From: Linnemannia schmuckeri
Taxonomy: Eukaryota > Mortierellomycota > Mortierellomycetes > Mortierellales > Mortierellaceae
Assembly (NCBI GenBank): GCA_029449235.1
Contig: JANATG010000008.1
Coordinates: forward strand, 2,418,001 to 2,482,000
DNA length: 64,000 nt
Reading direction: 5' to 3'
Each line of letters opens with the position of its first letter. The stretch's first letter is position 1. The notes beneath the pieces are model-generated. The model was not told the origin of the DNA. It was given only the letters and a program-made list of their open reading frames with translations, and did no database searches. The position numbers were made by a program, and so were the translations under genes. This document shows positions 52,706 to 63,903 of the stretch, one piece after another.

Positions 52706-53704
52706 TTAATCATCGTCGGAATCGACTTTGCCCTGACTCTTTTTCTTTTTCTTGGCCATCTTTTTAGCTCGCTCATCCATGTATGTCGAGAAGAAGTCTG
52801 TTGGGCGCTTCTTGTTCCCTCCTAATGAGGTTGCTGGTTTGCTGGGCGCGCTTGTTGTTGTTGCTGCTGAGGAAGCCGCAGTATCAGATGATCCAGAAGT
52901 GCCGGCGGCGGCGACTTTAAGAGCTGCAGGGTGTACAGCAGCCTGGTACCTGGCCTCCTTATTTTTCTTCTTCAACCCGCCCATAGACGCCGCCACCGTT
53001 GACGCTCCATCTCCTCCAGCCTTCGCTATCGTGACCCTTGCTCCCGATCCAGATCCAGATCCGGTAACGTTCCGTGTCCGACTATCCTCCTCGTCCTCCG
53101 CCTGCTCTTGTAACTCCTTCCTCCTGGCAGCCATCATCAACTTGTGTTCCATATACTTGTCCGGTAACGCATTCTTCTCTGCCGCATCTGCTCGTGCCAG
53201 TTCTGCGCCAACCACACCGCCGGTGAGTTGGCGTTTCAATTTTGACTCAAAGGCATTGAGCGGGACGTGACGCATTTGGTCCTTGTGAGAGATGTACTTT
53301 GCTCCCAAGCCTAGTCTACATGTAGCGATATGTTACAAGAACGATTGATCAGTACTGACGGTTGACATAACAACGAACGGCCTCTCCGCGCAAAGATCTT
53401 GATGAATGACTGATAAAATTTACCCTGGTTGCCGTGGCTTAATAGTAGTAGACCCCACAAATCCTGAACTACTCGCTGGAGTATCCTCGTCATCGTCCGA
53501 GAAGCCGTCAGGGTTGAGCCAGGAGGCGACTTTTGACCGTGCAAGGGAGACGGAGACGTCGAGTTGGGTCTTTAGCGCATCCAGGGCTTCAAATTGTTCC
53601 TTGCGCTGCTTCTTTGTCAAGTGTCCTCCTGCTGGTCCCTTTCCTACTGTTCCTGTTCCTGTTCCTGTTCCTGTTCCTGTTCCTGACATTGATGTCTCTG
53701 CCAT
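52706..53704 (-). CDS. DUF3245-like basic nuclear protein
   Basis: Two exons, 53704-53424 and 53315-52706, join as QPG-LGLGAKYISHK; the acceptor TGTAG at 53316 was chosen because the nearer CTAG at about 53311 breaks the frame. Product 296 residues. The motif order (SLARSKVASWLNPDGFSDDD, then RQPGLGLGAKYISHKDQ, then LKRQLTGG and PDKYMEHKLMMAARRK) resembles fungal DUF3245 proteins, whose function is not established. The N-terminus holds a GTGTGTGTGT run from a hexamer repeat. The C-terminus is Ala/Ser/Thr-rich and ends KKMAKKKKKSQGKVDSDDD, a likely nuclear or nucleolar signal. Confidence 0.65.
53649..53685 (-). repeat. Hexanucleotide repeat coding (Gly-Thr)n
   Basis: About six copies of GTTCCT on the plus strand within exon 1 of the DUF3245-like gene. 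A multiple of three, so length changes keep the frame. Confidence 0.9.
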
Positions 53705-56559
53705 GTTGTGATGGGATGAATGGGTGTGAAGGGTTTCGTGTGTATGTGTTGGTTAGCTCTGTGTTGGCTGTCTTTCTCGCGTGTTTGTTCGTTTCTTTTT
53801 TTTCTTTTTTTTTTTTGTGTTGTTGAGGGGACTGCTCTTTTTTGGGTTTAAATTGTATGGGTTAATATCCCTTCGACATTTCGATTAAAAGAGGGTCATT
53901 AAGGTTGCCTGAAAAAAGGTCGAAGGGGGTGGAGGACAGAGGGAAGAAGGACGGCGGGGACAGAGAGACGACCGAAAGAGTATCGAGGGTGGCCATTTGT
54001 TGTCCTTGCCTCAACGAGACATTAGCATCCTATTCTTGTACTTGAGTCTGTTGAACAGCCCAAAAAAGACTTCCTTTTTCAGCCTCTTTCTTGTCTCGAG
54101 TGAACCAAGACAACCATCTCGACAAACACCCTCAACCTCCCCTTCTGCCCCCTCTCCCGTTGCTGTGCGAGCCCCACCATTATTAGGAATGTACCATTCA
54201 CCCCGAAAAGGAGAAAAGAGTGACGTACTTTGAAGATCCAACGCCTTCCCATAAACGACCACCAAAAAAACGTGCAACAATGGCGTAGCAAAGAGAATTG
54301 TTTGTCACGACATGAAACAAAGAAACTCTCGAATCTCTGGAATGCCCATGCCTGTCTGTGCCGAGTTCAGCCCTCGTCTGTTTTCGGTCGATCTTGAGGA
54401 AATACAAGACGTCCATACCATGGATGGTACCTTTTCGCAGACTACGCTTATTCATTCTTTTTGGTCTATCAGGTGTGATGGACAACTCGATACTTGACAC
54501 AGTTAGACGGCAGAGATGGCGTACATCAACACCTCGCCACTTCTCTTAGTCTCCAAGTGAATGTAGTGCTCCTCCTCTCCCCCCTATCCCGCTCTTCTCA
54601 TCCACTCATATTAGCCAACAGCACACGACTCACTCTGCAATATTCCCTTGGTTGCACAGGACTAGTGTGAACCCATGCCTGAAAATCTAATTTCCTTTCC
54701 CTTTCGCTCTCATGTCCTGTCCTGTCGGTGAAATCAACAACCACCAAAAAACAAAAACGGATCAAACCTCGGTAAAGCAGACGACCATCATAAAACTTTA
54801 ATTTGAGAGCACTATTTTGAGCTATTTTTTTTTTTCTATTCCCTTTTCCTTTTTCTTTGATTACTTTGTTCGCCTCTCGTTGTTAACCTTCCGCCTATTT
54901 TTCACGAGCGACCGAGTGGTTGCTCAAATCTCGCCTTATTCTACTCCACTTAACATCTCTCCTCTGTGCACCTGCCTCCTCTTCGACAAGCGACAAGTAA
55001 AGCAAAAAAAAAAAAAAAAAAAGGCTTTTTCGTACTGTTACCGACAAAAGTGAAAAATAGCTCGCTGCTTGCTGAAGATGGAGTTGCAAAATTGGTGCTG
55101 CTCTTCTAATTTTGAGAGTGAGAGAGGGGAGAAGGGGGTCGCGTGCCAATAATATCTTGTTACGATTTGGAGGCACAGGAACCTTCCATTTCTGATCAGA
55201 CCGACAAACCAATGAGGTGAAAAACTGGCGCGAGAAGAGGAAGTTGAAGTTGCTTGTTGCTTGTTCAGTGAGTGCAAGGGTGAGGAGGGGAAGAAGAGAG
55301 GATGGACAACATGGCAAGCAGTCTGCAATCTTACTACAAAAATAACATAAAGGGCCGACCGCCTTTGTAACCATGCTCGATTGGGGGGGGGGGAGGGGGG
55401 GCACAAATACCGCAACTAACCCCCCGTTGCTCACACTTGGCTTTTCGCTCCTTTGGTTACTCCATAAGACGAACTTGACGCTAGCGATCAACAGATGCGT
55501 GTGAGCCCTTCAATTCTCAGCAAGGATGGATGGGCCGAAGGTTGCAGTGAGAGTATGGACCAGGGTAACAAGGAGGCAAGGACAAATAAGTTTTTTTTTC
55601 AATGACCGTAGGACCTGTTGGTTTCAGGGCAGAGGATATCCTTTCCATATTCTCTTGTTTGGCATTCATTTCTTTTTTTCTTTTTTGGAGGTACATACCG
55701 GTATGATCGATGATGATGCTGGTGGGGATGATGCTTGGTGTCATGATGAAGAGAAAGATGAGGGAATGGGGTAAGCAGAATAGTCAATCCTCTTTCTCCT
55801 TTTTTACCATCGGAATTTGACAAGTATAAGAATATGGAAGTATGAGGGAAGGATGCACGATGGTACATATATATTTGTTGCAGCAGCAACTGCAATAAAA
55901 CAAAAAATATAGTCGAAATGGGTATTGCGCATAGAAAGAAGAAAGGTGAAAAGAAAAAAAAAAAAGTTGAGAGCCCGTGGATGGCACCTTGCTTTCCTTT
56001 CCACTCACACAAACTCCACTTCAACATACACGAATGCCTGTCAGTTGCAATTTCGCCTTGCTCCCTTCCATTTGGAATGTCGAGAAGGCCTCGAATATGT
56101 ATACTGCCAAAAATAAAGTATCCTTGTTTCCCCTGTCCCTTTTCCATGGTCCGATTCTTTTTTTCAGTATTGAGTTTTTTATTTTATTCCGTTGTGTACA
56201 GTACACTGTAGCCCCACGCACTTGCACCATCCTAATCTACTTCTCCTGTGTTGCATTCGTCAGATCCGCTCGATGGGAGAGGGGCTCAAGTCTAGACATT
56301 GAATCAAAGTGGGAAAAGAGGAAAACAGCCAGGGACAAGAGCTAGCCCCATGTCAGACAAGCAAAATCGATAAGCAGAGAAATCAGAGAAAGCAGAGAGT
56401 ATAAAAGCCAAGCGTCCCCCGGACCCTCGGTTTGTTTCTTTGATTCAACTTTCACAATCGTTTCCCCCCCACTTACTTGCTTACTTTTGCAACTACCCTC
56501 CTCCCCTCCACCTCACATCACCACTACCACCTCACCCTAACCTACCAACACCTCTCAAA
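53705..56559. other. Long intergenic region (2.85 kb)
   Basis: The largest gene-poor gap on the right side. Holds poly-A at 55004-55022, a G run at 55384-55400 and several T-rich tracts. I looked for tRNA B-box sequences and for spliced ORFs with protein-like composition and saw none. The final 160 bp are the promoter of the gene at 56560. Confidence 0.5.
56400..56406 (+). promoter_or_regulatory. TATA box of the Kre9/Knh1-like gene
   Basis: TATAAAA, 154 bp before the ATG, followed by a CT/CA-rich leader typical of highly expressed fungal genes. Confidence 0.6.
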
Positions 56560-57162
56560 ATGAAGTCTACCACTGCTCTCCTCTCCGTCTTGGCCGCCTC
56601 TGCCTCCGTTGTCCTCGCCCAGTCCCCCGGCGCTGACGAGGGCCGCCTCTACTACACCGAGCCCACCTCGGCCACCATCTGGACCGCCGGCACCAACGCC
56701 ACTGTCTCCTGGTCGAACGTCTGCAAGCCCGAGAACACCGGCGACCTCGAGATCGTCCTCTACATCGGCACCGGTGGCGCTAACGGCACCGAGCAGGTCC
56801 GTGTCCCCGGCATTGCCAACATCGGTGTCTTGAACTGCCTCAAGTCCAAGTCTGCCACCGTCTTCTTGCCTGCCAACTTGACCACCTCCAACAAGTACGC
56901 CATCCACGTCGACACTGAGCCCCTCCAGTCGTACTCTTCTCCCTTCTCCATCAAGGGTATTGACCCCCCTGTCACTACCACTGCTGCTCCCGTTGCCCCC
57001 ACCACCACCGGTGCCGCTGTCCCCCCCACCGGTGCCTCGACCACCGCTGCTGGCGGTCCCGTTGCCACTGGTGACAAGAGCGCTAGCGCTGCTGGATCCT
57101 TGAAGACCCTCGGTGCCTCGGCTGCCGTCCTTGCCGTCACCATCGGTGCCTTCTTCTTCTAA
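56560..57162 (+). CDS. Kre9/Knh1-like Ser/Thr-rich GPI-anchored cell-wall protein
   Basis: 200 residues from ATG 56560, no intron. Signal peptide MKSTTALLSVLAASASVVLA; then a beta-sandwich domain of the Kre9/Knh1 N-terminal type (YYTEPTSATIWTAGTNATVS, LEIVLYIGTG, NKYAIHVDTEP, YSSPFSIKG). Next come a Thr/Pro/Ala linker for O-glycosylation and a C-terminal hydrophobic GPI-attachment signal (ASAAVLAVTIGAFFF) preceded by small residues (SASAAGS). Predicted N-glycosylation sites include NAT, NGT and NLT. Codon use is strongly C-ending, unlike its neighbours, consistent with high expression. A role in wall glucan assembly is known for some relatives only. Confidence 0.9.
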   Translation: MKSTTALLSVLAASASVVLAQSPGADEGRLYYTEPTSATIWTAGTNATVSWSNVCKPENTGDLEIVLYIGTGGANGTEQVRVPGIANIGVLNCLKSKSATVFLPANLTTSNKYAIHVDTEPLQSYSSPFSIKGIDPPVTTTAAPVAPTTTGAAVPPTGASTTAAGGPVATGDKSASAAGSLKTLGASAAVLAVTIGAFFF

Positions 57163-57453
57163 ATTACTTTTCCTTAATTTTCTAGACCAGCAGTAAAGCA
57201 TTCCTCTCTCTCTTATACCTGTATTTCGTACCAAAATAAATCCTTCCCCATCCTTCCTCGTCATGACAAAAGTAATATCTTTGTTTCCTATTTGCTTTTG
57301 TTTGTTGGAGTGAAGTTGCTGTCGAGGTGTCGGAAGAGGGTGTGTGTATCTCTTGGTGACCAAGAAAAGCGTTATTTCGTGCTTCCATAAAAACCAATCA
57401 CCTTTGTGCAACCGGGTGTGGAATTGAGAAAAGAGATGTTTTAGACACACAAT

Positions 57454-57487
<34 letters not shown>

Positions 57488-57900
57488 ATGAACACCGTGT
57501 TCAGCGTTTTATTCATTTTCTAAGAAAGAGAGAAGAGGGAGCAGTAAAATTGAGACAAGATTTTAGAAAATATAAAATGGATACACCTCTCGTTTGAGAG
57601 GAATACGTCGTTTTTATCCATGCTCGTTTTCAATGAAGAGGATGCTAGGCTAGTTCGCCGTTCGCCTTTTTCAGTCAGCAAAGCACCAGCACTATTCATG
57701 TCACAACAAATGACGTGGAGAGATAGGAAAGGAAAGGAAGAGTGAGTGAGGGGTAAATAGATGGTCAATCCTGCGAACAATTTCATTCAAAACTCACAGA
57801 AAGCAAAGAGTACAGAAAACGCTGTCAATGGAATGTCGATTTACCAATTTCATCTGTAAACAATTTTTATCTTCAGCGACGGCGACTCATTATGGTAGCT
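57163..57900. other. 3' flank and spacer
   Basis: AATAAA near 57235 is a likely polyadenylation signal for the wall-protein gene. A poly-A run lies at 57455-57485. A minus-strand ATG ORF at 57520-57786 has no recognisable features. Confidence 0.4.
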
Positions 57901-58206
57901 TCAATATGGTCTTTTCCTTTTCCCATTTTCGATCATCTTAATTGTTTTGTCGTACTGATACGAATCTTCGGCGGCACTTAACTTTGGAGGATCCTTTTGC
58001 GTCTTTTTTTTTTTTTTAACTTGGGCTGGAACTTGAAAGGATGCCTTGAGCACTAGTTTTGATAGTGGTGGCGCCGATACCTTGACTTCGTCGCTGTCGA
58101 GATACGTAGTTTCTTTATATTGTTCAAGGAACCGGGTCCGTTGGACAGGTTCATTGTGCACCCCCGAATTTCTTCACACGAAGGTGTCGTTTTTCCTGGC
58201 AGACAT
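57901..58206 (-). pseudogene. Small basic-tailed ORF with early stop, unknown family
   Basis: ATG 58206 opens MSARKNDTFV, meets TGA at 58174-58176, and the same frame continues RNSGVHNEPVQRTRFLEQYK, then ETTYLDSDEVKVSAPPLSKL and a Lys-rich KKKKKTQKD, ending KMIENGKRKRPY. Composition is protein-like on both sides. Either a nonsense-mutated small gene or the last exon of an unresolved spliced gene upstream. Confidence 0.3.
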
Positions 58207-59048
58207 ATATGTCAATATACCATTGCCCTCTCACCGATCTCCTCTTCTTGTGAGAGTGTGGTAATCAAAATTGATGGCCACCTTTTTTTTTTCTTTAGAA
58301 GCATATGAAGTAACCTCACTGCCTTGGAGCCAGGTCCGAGATGAAGGATATGCGATTTGCGTCGGAGAACTTCAGTGTTAGGTTTGAGAAGGAGGGAGGA
58401 TAAGGACGAGTGGAAGGAGTGAGAGAAAAACATGTAGTGAGAAGTGGGAAGACAAATACGAAAACAACACGTAAAGAGGTGATGGCAACTCTCTGCATTC
58501 GTGAACAACAAAGTGATGCTAAGCATTGGACATGGGAGCCAATAGGGCTCATCAGTTTCTTGAGTGGTATCAATTGATGCGAAGGCGTCTTGGTCAAGCA
58601 AAGAACGCGCGAGTTTTTCGCGTTACAAGGTGTGCTGGGCAAGGGATGGTCAAGCTGATCTAATGCATTTTTGGACATTGTAGAGGCAGCTTGTTCGTTT
58701 GATCCGCGGGTAACCCTCTTTCCCCTCGCCCTTGTTTCACTAATTAATTTGTCGGATCCGTCCAAGCAAATCGAGCCAAGTTACAATGAAATTCCTGGCT
58801 CCTTCACTTTCTCTTTTAACCATTCACACTGAACAAACACCTGGCAATGACAGCACACTTCCAAACTGACAGAGAGGTGTCCTTAATATGTTGAAAAACA
58901 GAGGGAAGCAATATTGCATAGGATTTATTTCAGAACATGACAGACAAAGGTCCGAAGCTCCAAAGGACGGAACCAAGACTCGAGCGCACCACACACTGAA
59001 CCAACTCTAGCAAACACACTCGACCACCCGCAGTAGCGCAAAAGCGCT
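58207..59048. other. Spacer with unresolved ORFs
   Basis: A minus-strand ORF from ATG near 58675 (MSKNALDQLDHPLPSTP) has no strong donor and could not be linked to the ORF at 57901-58206. Nothing else supported. Confidence 0.35.
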
Positions 59049-59663
59049 TTAACGGTAACGGCGGAGGGAGAGGGTGTTGCGTCTCTTCCAGTTGGCGCGA
59101 CGACCGGAGCCGATGGTCTTGTGGAAGCCGTGACCCTTGCCGTGACCGCGGTTCTTCTTGGTGGCAGAGGTAAGACCACGGGCCTCACGGCGCTTGTGGA
59201 CGGGGTTGACGATCCAGTTGATGCGGGCATCGCGGCGGATGGCCTTGTGCGAGGGATCGACGAGGATGACCTCGAAGTACTTGTAGGTCGAGTCCTGGTT
59301 AACCCAGTACGAGTTGAGGACGCGCAAGTTTCCGCACTTGCGGCCAACACGCTCCTCGGCGGTGGCCTGGAGGGAGCGCTGGTACTTGAGCTGGTTGACT
59401 CCGTGTCCACCGGGCTTGCCGAAGGTGGCACCCTTGGCAACGGGCTTCTTGCGACCACCACGGCGGACGCGGATACGGTAGATGACGTATCCCTGCTTGG
59501 CCTTGTATCCCAAACGACGGGCCTTATCGGGGCGCGAAGGGCGGGAAGCGCGGTGGATGACGTTCAACTGGCGGTACTCCCAGCAGCGAACACGCAACAA
59601 AAAGCGCATGACATCAGACTGCTTCTTCTTGGCCAACTCCTCGAGATACTTGTAGGCTCCCAT
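59049..59663 (-). CDS. RPL15: Ribosomal protein eL15
   Basis: Large-subunit ribosomal protein; 204 residues, the normal eukaryotic length, in a single coding exon from ATG 59663 (MGAYKYLEELAKKKQSDVMR) to RRNTLSLRRYR. Motifs such as RPDKARRLGYKAKQGYVIYR and GFHKTIGSGRRANWKRRN are diagnostic. The sequence just before the ATG reads CATAG-ACAAT, a good acceptor, so a 5'-untranslated intron is likely, with its donor somewhere in the ~350 bp upstream. Confidence 0.98.
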   Translation of the reverse strand: MGAYKYLEELAKKKQSDVMRFLLRVRCWEYRQLNVIHRASRPSRPDKARRLGYKAKQGYVIYRIRVRRGGRKKPVAKGATFGKPGGHGVNQLKYQRSLQATAEERVGRKCGNLRVLNSYWVNQDSTYKYFEVILVDPSHKAIRRDARINWIVNPVHKRREARGLTSATKKNRGHGKGHGFHKTIGSGRRANWKRRNTLSLRRYR

Positions 59664-60862
59664 ATTGTCTATGATTGGAGGTAGTGAATTGGAGAAAAGA
59701 TATTAGTTTCCAGTCGTCTCTAGGTGATACAGTCTGTGCGGGATGTCCAACAAGTCGCCAGTAGGGCAGTCGAAAAGGAGAAAGACTGATAGTCGATCCT
59801 GAATTGGTGCCTGTCGAATTGTTTTGCACTTGAAGTTGATACGGTCCCTGTTGACGCTTGAACAGTGTGAGGTAAACAGATAGTTGGTGCAGCTGAAAGA
59901 GTAGAGTTCCTGGTATTGCTTTTGAGCGTAGTGTTGGCAGGATTTACTGTTGTTGGCAGTTTACAAGGCAAAGTCAGCGATTCACTGCTAATCCTGACCC
60001 CGATTAGCAAAACGACCAACCATGTCCTTGTAACACTGGTTTCCTGAGCGAGTAGCCTGGATATGGTGTCCTAGGATAGTCTCAGCCAGTCAGTCTTATA
60101 ACCAGCAGTCAAAAGAACTGGAAACTGTGTAGATTCCGGTCTCTGACTGCCAGTCTGTCAAAAGGACACCATCAGATCTCTCTGACAGCATCACTTTTTG
60201 AAAAAGTTGATGGGTCCCAGGTATGTCGATGACATTTTTTTTTCCTTCGGCTGCCGAATAGTTGATGAGAGTGCCGATGATGGTCCTGACAACTTTCTGG
60301 TGATGGTTGTGTGTGTGTGTCAATATGTATCAATGGATGGATGGATATCTATGATGTTGACATCCGTTCCACCAGCATGTGTACTGTCGCCTTACAAAAT
60401 TGAAATAAAAGATTGAACAAACAGTACCCAGCGGACATTACCTTTTGATCTGTCTCTCTACCTTCGTGTCAATCTTTGCCTAAGCCACGCCTTTATTTTT
60501 TGAATTGAATTGAATTGAACTGGATTGAATAGATTGGAATTGGATGATGATTTCAATTCAAACTTTACTGTGCGCTAGCACTGTTCCTAAAAATACATTT
60601 CCTTTGCTAGTCCGAGGTGTCACTGCCTCTCTCGCTCCTGTCTGTGTCCTCAGGTCCCGTCGCCACCTTAGTCCTCTTCGTCCTCTTCCCTTTTATCCTT
60701 ACCCCTGCTTCTGCTTCTGCTTGACCGTGCTCATCGCTTTTTTTTAATCTTTTGCCTTTATTTTTTTTTCCTTTTCTTTTTATTACTCTCATCTCTTTTC
60801 TTCTTTACTCCTCACTCCTCCCTTTCTCTCCGTTCTTCACACCCCCTCACCTTCAACACATC
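59664..60862. other. Divergent promoter region, eL15 and glycosyltransferase genes
   Basis: Presumably carries the eL15 5' intron and first exon (59669 to about 60060). No snoRNA boxes recognised. GAATTGAATTGAATTGAA short repeats near 60500-60525, (GT)n near 60310-60322 and GGATGGATGGAT near 60333-60345. Confidence 0.45.
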
Positions 60863-62791
60863 ATGTCAGTCGCAGCAAGAAAGCTGTACTGGATTACAGC
60901 CGCCGTCTTCCTGATGATCGTCTTCCTGTCCTACCACAGAAGCACTGGACCCTCATCATACCCATCAGACAGGACAGCCCCCAACGACGTCGGCCAGTCC
61001 CAAAACTATGACGACAACGATAACGACTACACAAGCGGAGAGGGCGACAACCTCTACACCGACAGCAAACCACCAGGAGGAGGATACACCCCTTCTGGCG
61101 GCGATAACAAACCTGCTACTCCTCCTCCCACCACTGCCGGAACCACGCCAACAACCCCCAACACTTCTGGAAAGTACGATACCCTGGTGGTGATTCCTTC
61201 GAGCTGGACTCAAATTCAGAATCGCCAATGGGTCCGTGAAACTGTCTTTGGCATCCGTGATAACCTCGAGCCCTGCAAGAAGAACGACGGCAATATCATC
61301 TACAAATTTTATATTTATGGACGATCGACTTGGGGCAAGTCTGCGATTCATTCTCCAGAGTACAACCAGGCCTTGGTCCGGGATCTCTACGGCGAGTTCA
61401 TGGAGTTTAACGACCACTACTTCACCAACACCACCGTCACCGACAAATATGCTATTTGGGGCAACGCTCTTGACTGGGCCGTAAGTAAACTGCGGCTGAT
61501 CTGCCAATTGGGGTGGCACACCTAGTTCGCACGTCTCCTTTTTTTGATGTTGTTTTTCAGTTTGGGCGATGCAAACTAAGCACACATGGACTCAGCCAAC
61601 TGACCTTTTCCCTCTCTTTTTTATCCATTCGCCCACATGCATTTCTATTTCTAGATGACCACTTACATCCCTACAAGCAAGATTCAGGTCGACAAGGTCC
61701 TTATCTTTGACTCAACAGCCATCGTCAACCTGCCCAAGATGGAGGAAGCCGTCAAGGCCTCTGTCAACCCCAACGGCTACCTTCACATCTGGAGTGCCGA
61801 TTCCACCACCTTTGCCGCCATGATCTCCTTCAACGCCCTCGAGCAGCTCCTCAAGAATCGTGAAGAGATCAAAGCTGCCCACGCCACCCAGGACATTATC
61901 TCCGCGGCCTCGACCTTTTATGCAGAGAAACCCGCTACCTTCAAGATCGTCCCCGCAACCGGTCAGCTCTGGGCTAGTAATGTTGATTTGGTCCCTGCTG
62001 ACATTGCAGTTGTCGGTCAGGTCTACCAGCTCGAGGACTGGCGCCGTATCACTGAAAAGTTGACCATCAAGCCTACTCCTGCATGCGCTGTTGACCAGAA
62101 CTGGAAGAAGAACATTGCCCTTTTGACGTCGTCCTACATCTACGTCGACATGTGCATGGCTGAGGCCTCCCTCCCTTCTGCCGAAAACAAGCGCAACTAT
62201 GCCGACAAGCACGGATACGACTTTGTGGCCCGCGCTGCCGAGTTTGCTCAGGAGGAACATCGTGGTCGTCGTTTGGTCTGGGGCAAGATTGGCGCCATCC
62301 AAAAGGTTCTCCCTCACTACGAATGGCTCTTCTGGATGGACATGGATGCCATCATTGCTGATCTGGACAAGGACTTGCGAGATATTATTCAGTTTGCTGA
62401 GCAGGCCAAGCTTGATAACGGCGGCGATGAGGTCAGCCTTATTGTTGCCAGACCCAACCGCGACAAGATGTTGAATGCTGGTGTGATGTTGATCAAAAAC
62501 ACCGAGTGGAGTCGCGCTTTCTTTGCCGAGGTCCAGACCCGCGCCCCCTGGTACCACAAGTCGAGTTATGAGCAGGCTGCTATTTGGGAGGTCATGAACG
62601 AGCCCAAGTGGTCCTCAGGTGTTTATCTCTATAATGGAGATGATCATACCATGAACACCTTCCCCAAGTTGTACGCCGAGGGCGACTTTGTGATCCATTT
62701 CGCTCCTGCTGGCTGCCCCTCTGTCCCTGTTCTTGCTGCTCTTGCCAAGATCAAGGCTGGCGAGAGTGCGCTCGGTATTGGTGCCGAGTAA
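60863..62791 (+). CDS. Two-module Golgi glycosyltransferase: GT31-like plus GT34
   Basis: Type II membrane protein. Exons 60863-61480 and 61655-62791 give 584 residues. A cytosolic tip and anchor (WITAAVFLMIVFLSYH, residues 10-25) lead to a Gly/Pro/Thr stem. Residues about 105-330 follow GT31 order: VIPSSW, RQWVRETVFGI, YGEFMEFNDHYFTNTTVTDK, then VLIFDSTAIVNL in place of the GT31 metal-binding DxD. Residues about 355-580 are a GT34 (Mnn10/Gma12-type alpha-galactosyl/mannosyltransferase) domain: IALLTSSYIYVDMCMAEASL, NKRNYADKHGYDF, the WMDMDAII metal-binding motif at about 433-437, LNAGVMLIKNTEWS, EQAAIWEVMN, FVIHFAPAGC. Acts in protein or wall mannan/galactan glycosylation by family inference. 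Confidence 0.85.
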
Positions 62792-62933
62792 GCATCTGTC
62801 CCCTCTTTTTTACATTCATTTCTCATGCCGTTGTACACAATAGACTTTTCTTTTTATGATTAAAAAATTCAAAAACATCGTAAATTCTCAGCGCTTCCGT
62901 TGTAATCTGAGTAAATGGGTGAGAAGAGGAGAT

Positions 62934-63903
62934 CTAATCGAGCTTTTCTTTGCTCTTGATGGCAGTATCGACATCGTCTTTGACGGGGATCGAGTCCATG
63001 GCTCCCTCCATGCCGACAGCCAACGAAGCGGCATGACTGGCTTCCAACAATGCAGCCTGGAGCTGTTCCGCGTTGAATCGTTTGTTCAACTCTTGGTTGC
63101 GCACCAGGTTTGCGACAAAGTAACCCTATCGACGGCAATTGAATGAAGAGACGCAATGATGTCAGGACTCTGTCTGGTTCTTAAAATAGGATTGTGGGTT
63201 CAGGACAGATTAGTTTGCTCCGCACTTACTGAAAACGTGTCTCCCGCCTATGGACATTGCGTAAAAAAAAAAAAAAAATAACATGCAAGGAAATAGGTTA
63301 GTACCAACGTCATGGTTCTTCATAATTATCGAAATATCAAAATAATCATGATCCTAGACTTACACCAGTAGTGTTGACAACGTTGCCCTTCACGATTCCC
63401 ATCTGGAACTCCTTCATCTTCTCATCCTCCTCATTAATCCTAAACCGCGCCACAAGCCCATCCCCTCCCAGGGTAATAATAATCCCACTAATTTGCTCAT
63501 ACGCCTTCTCCAACACCGGGAGGCTTTCAGAAGCAGTGATATGCGACGAGGATGTAACCGAGTCGGCATCGCTTTTGGGAGAGGTCAAATAGGAGTAGAG
63601 GCCTTGGGCTTCGATCTCGTTGATGAGGAGGTAGTCGACCAGGTGAAGCGGGTACTGTTTCGGGAGCTCGGATGTCATGGGCGAGGGGTTGAAACAGATG
63701 GTCATTCCACGCTCCTTGGCGGCACGCATGATTTCACCGCCGCTACTAATTTCGTTTTGCATGACGATCCAGTCGCCCTCGCCAAAGTTGGACAGGACGT
63801 GGCGGGCTTCTTCGATGACGACGGTGTGGTTTGTTCCGGGGAAGAGGACGATGGAATTGTCGTGGGATTCTTCACTCAATTGGATGATCGCTCTTCCTGT
63901 AGA
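62934..63903 (-). CDS. RBK1: Ribokinase (PfkB family), 5' partial, with 18-nt microexon
   Basis: Phosphorylates ribose to ribose-5-phosphate; cytosolic. Three exons visible: 63903-63364, 63247-63230 (18 nt), 63125-62934. The next exon upstream lies beyond the window (acceptor ATATAG at 63904). Visible hallmarks are STGRAIIQLSEES, FPGTN, WIVMQNEIS, CFNPSPM, LLINEIEA and IIITLGGDG. The anion-hole/catalytic motif spans NTTG-AGDTFS-GYFVAN, where AGDTFS is exactly the microexon. The C-terminus (LEASHAASLAVGMEGAMDSI) matches the ribokinase GAxxSIP ending. The 63248-63363 and 63126-63229 introns are GTAAGT/TAG, phase 0. Confidence 0.92.

Noticed and set aside
53705..56559. tRNA or other RNA gene in the long gap
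   Set aside because: No B-box-like GGTTCGAAT sequence with a partner A-box, and no cloverleaf could be drawn.
61712..62557. 281-codon minus-strand ORF opposite the GT34 domain
   Set aside because: Antisense shadow of a GC-rich coding exon with convincing GT34 motifs on the plus strand.
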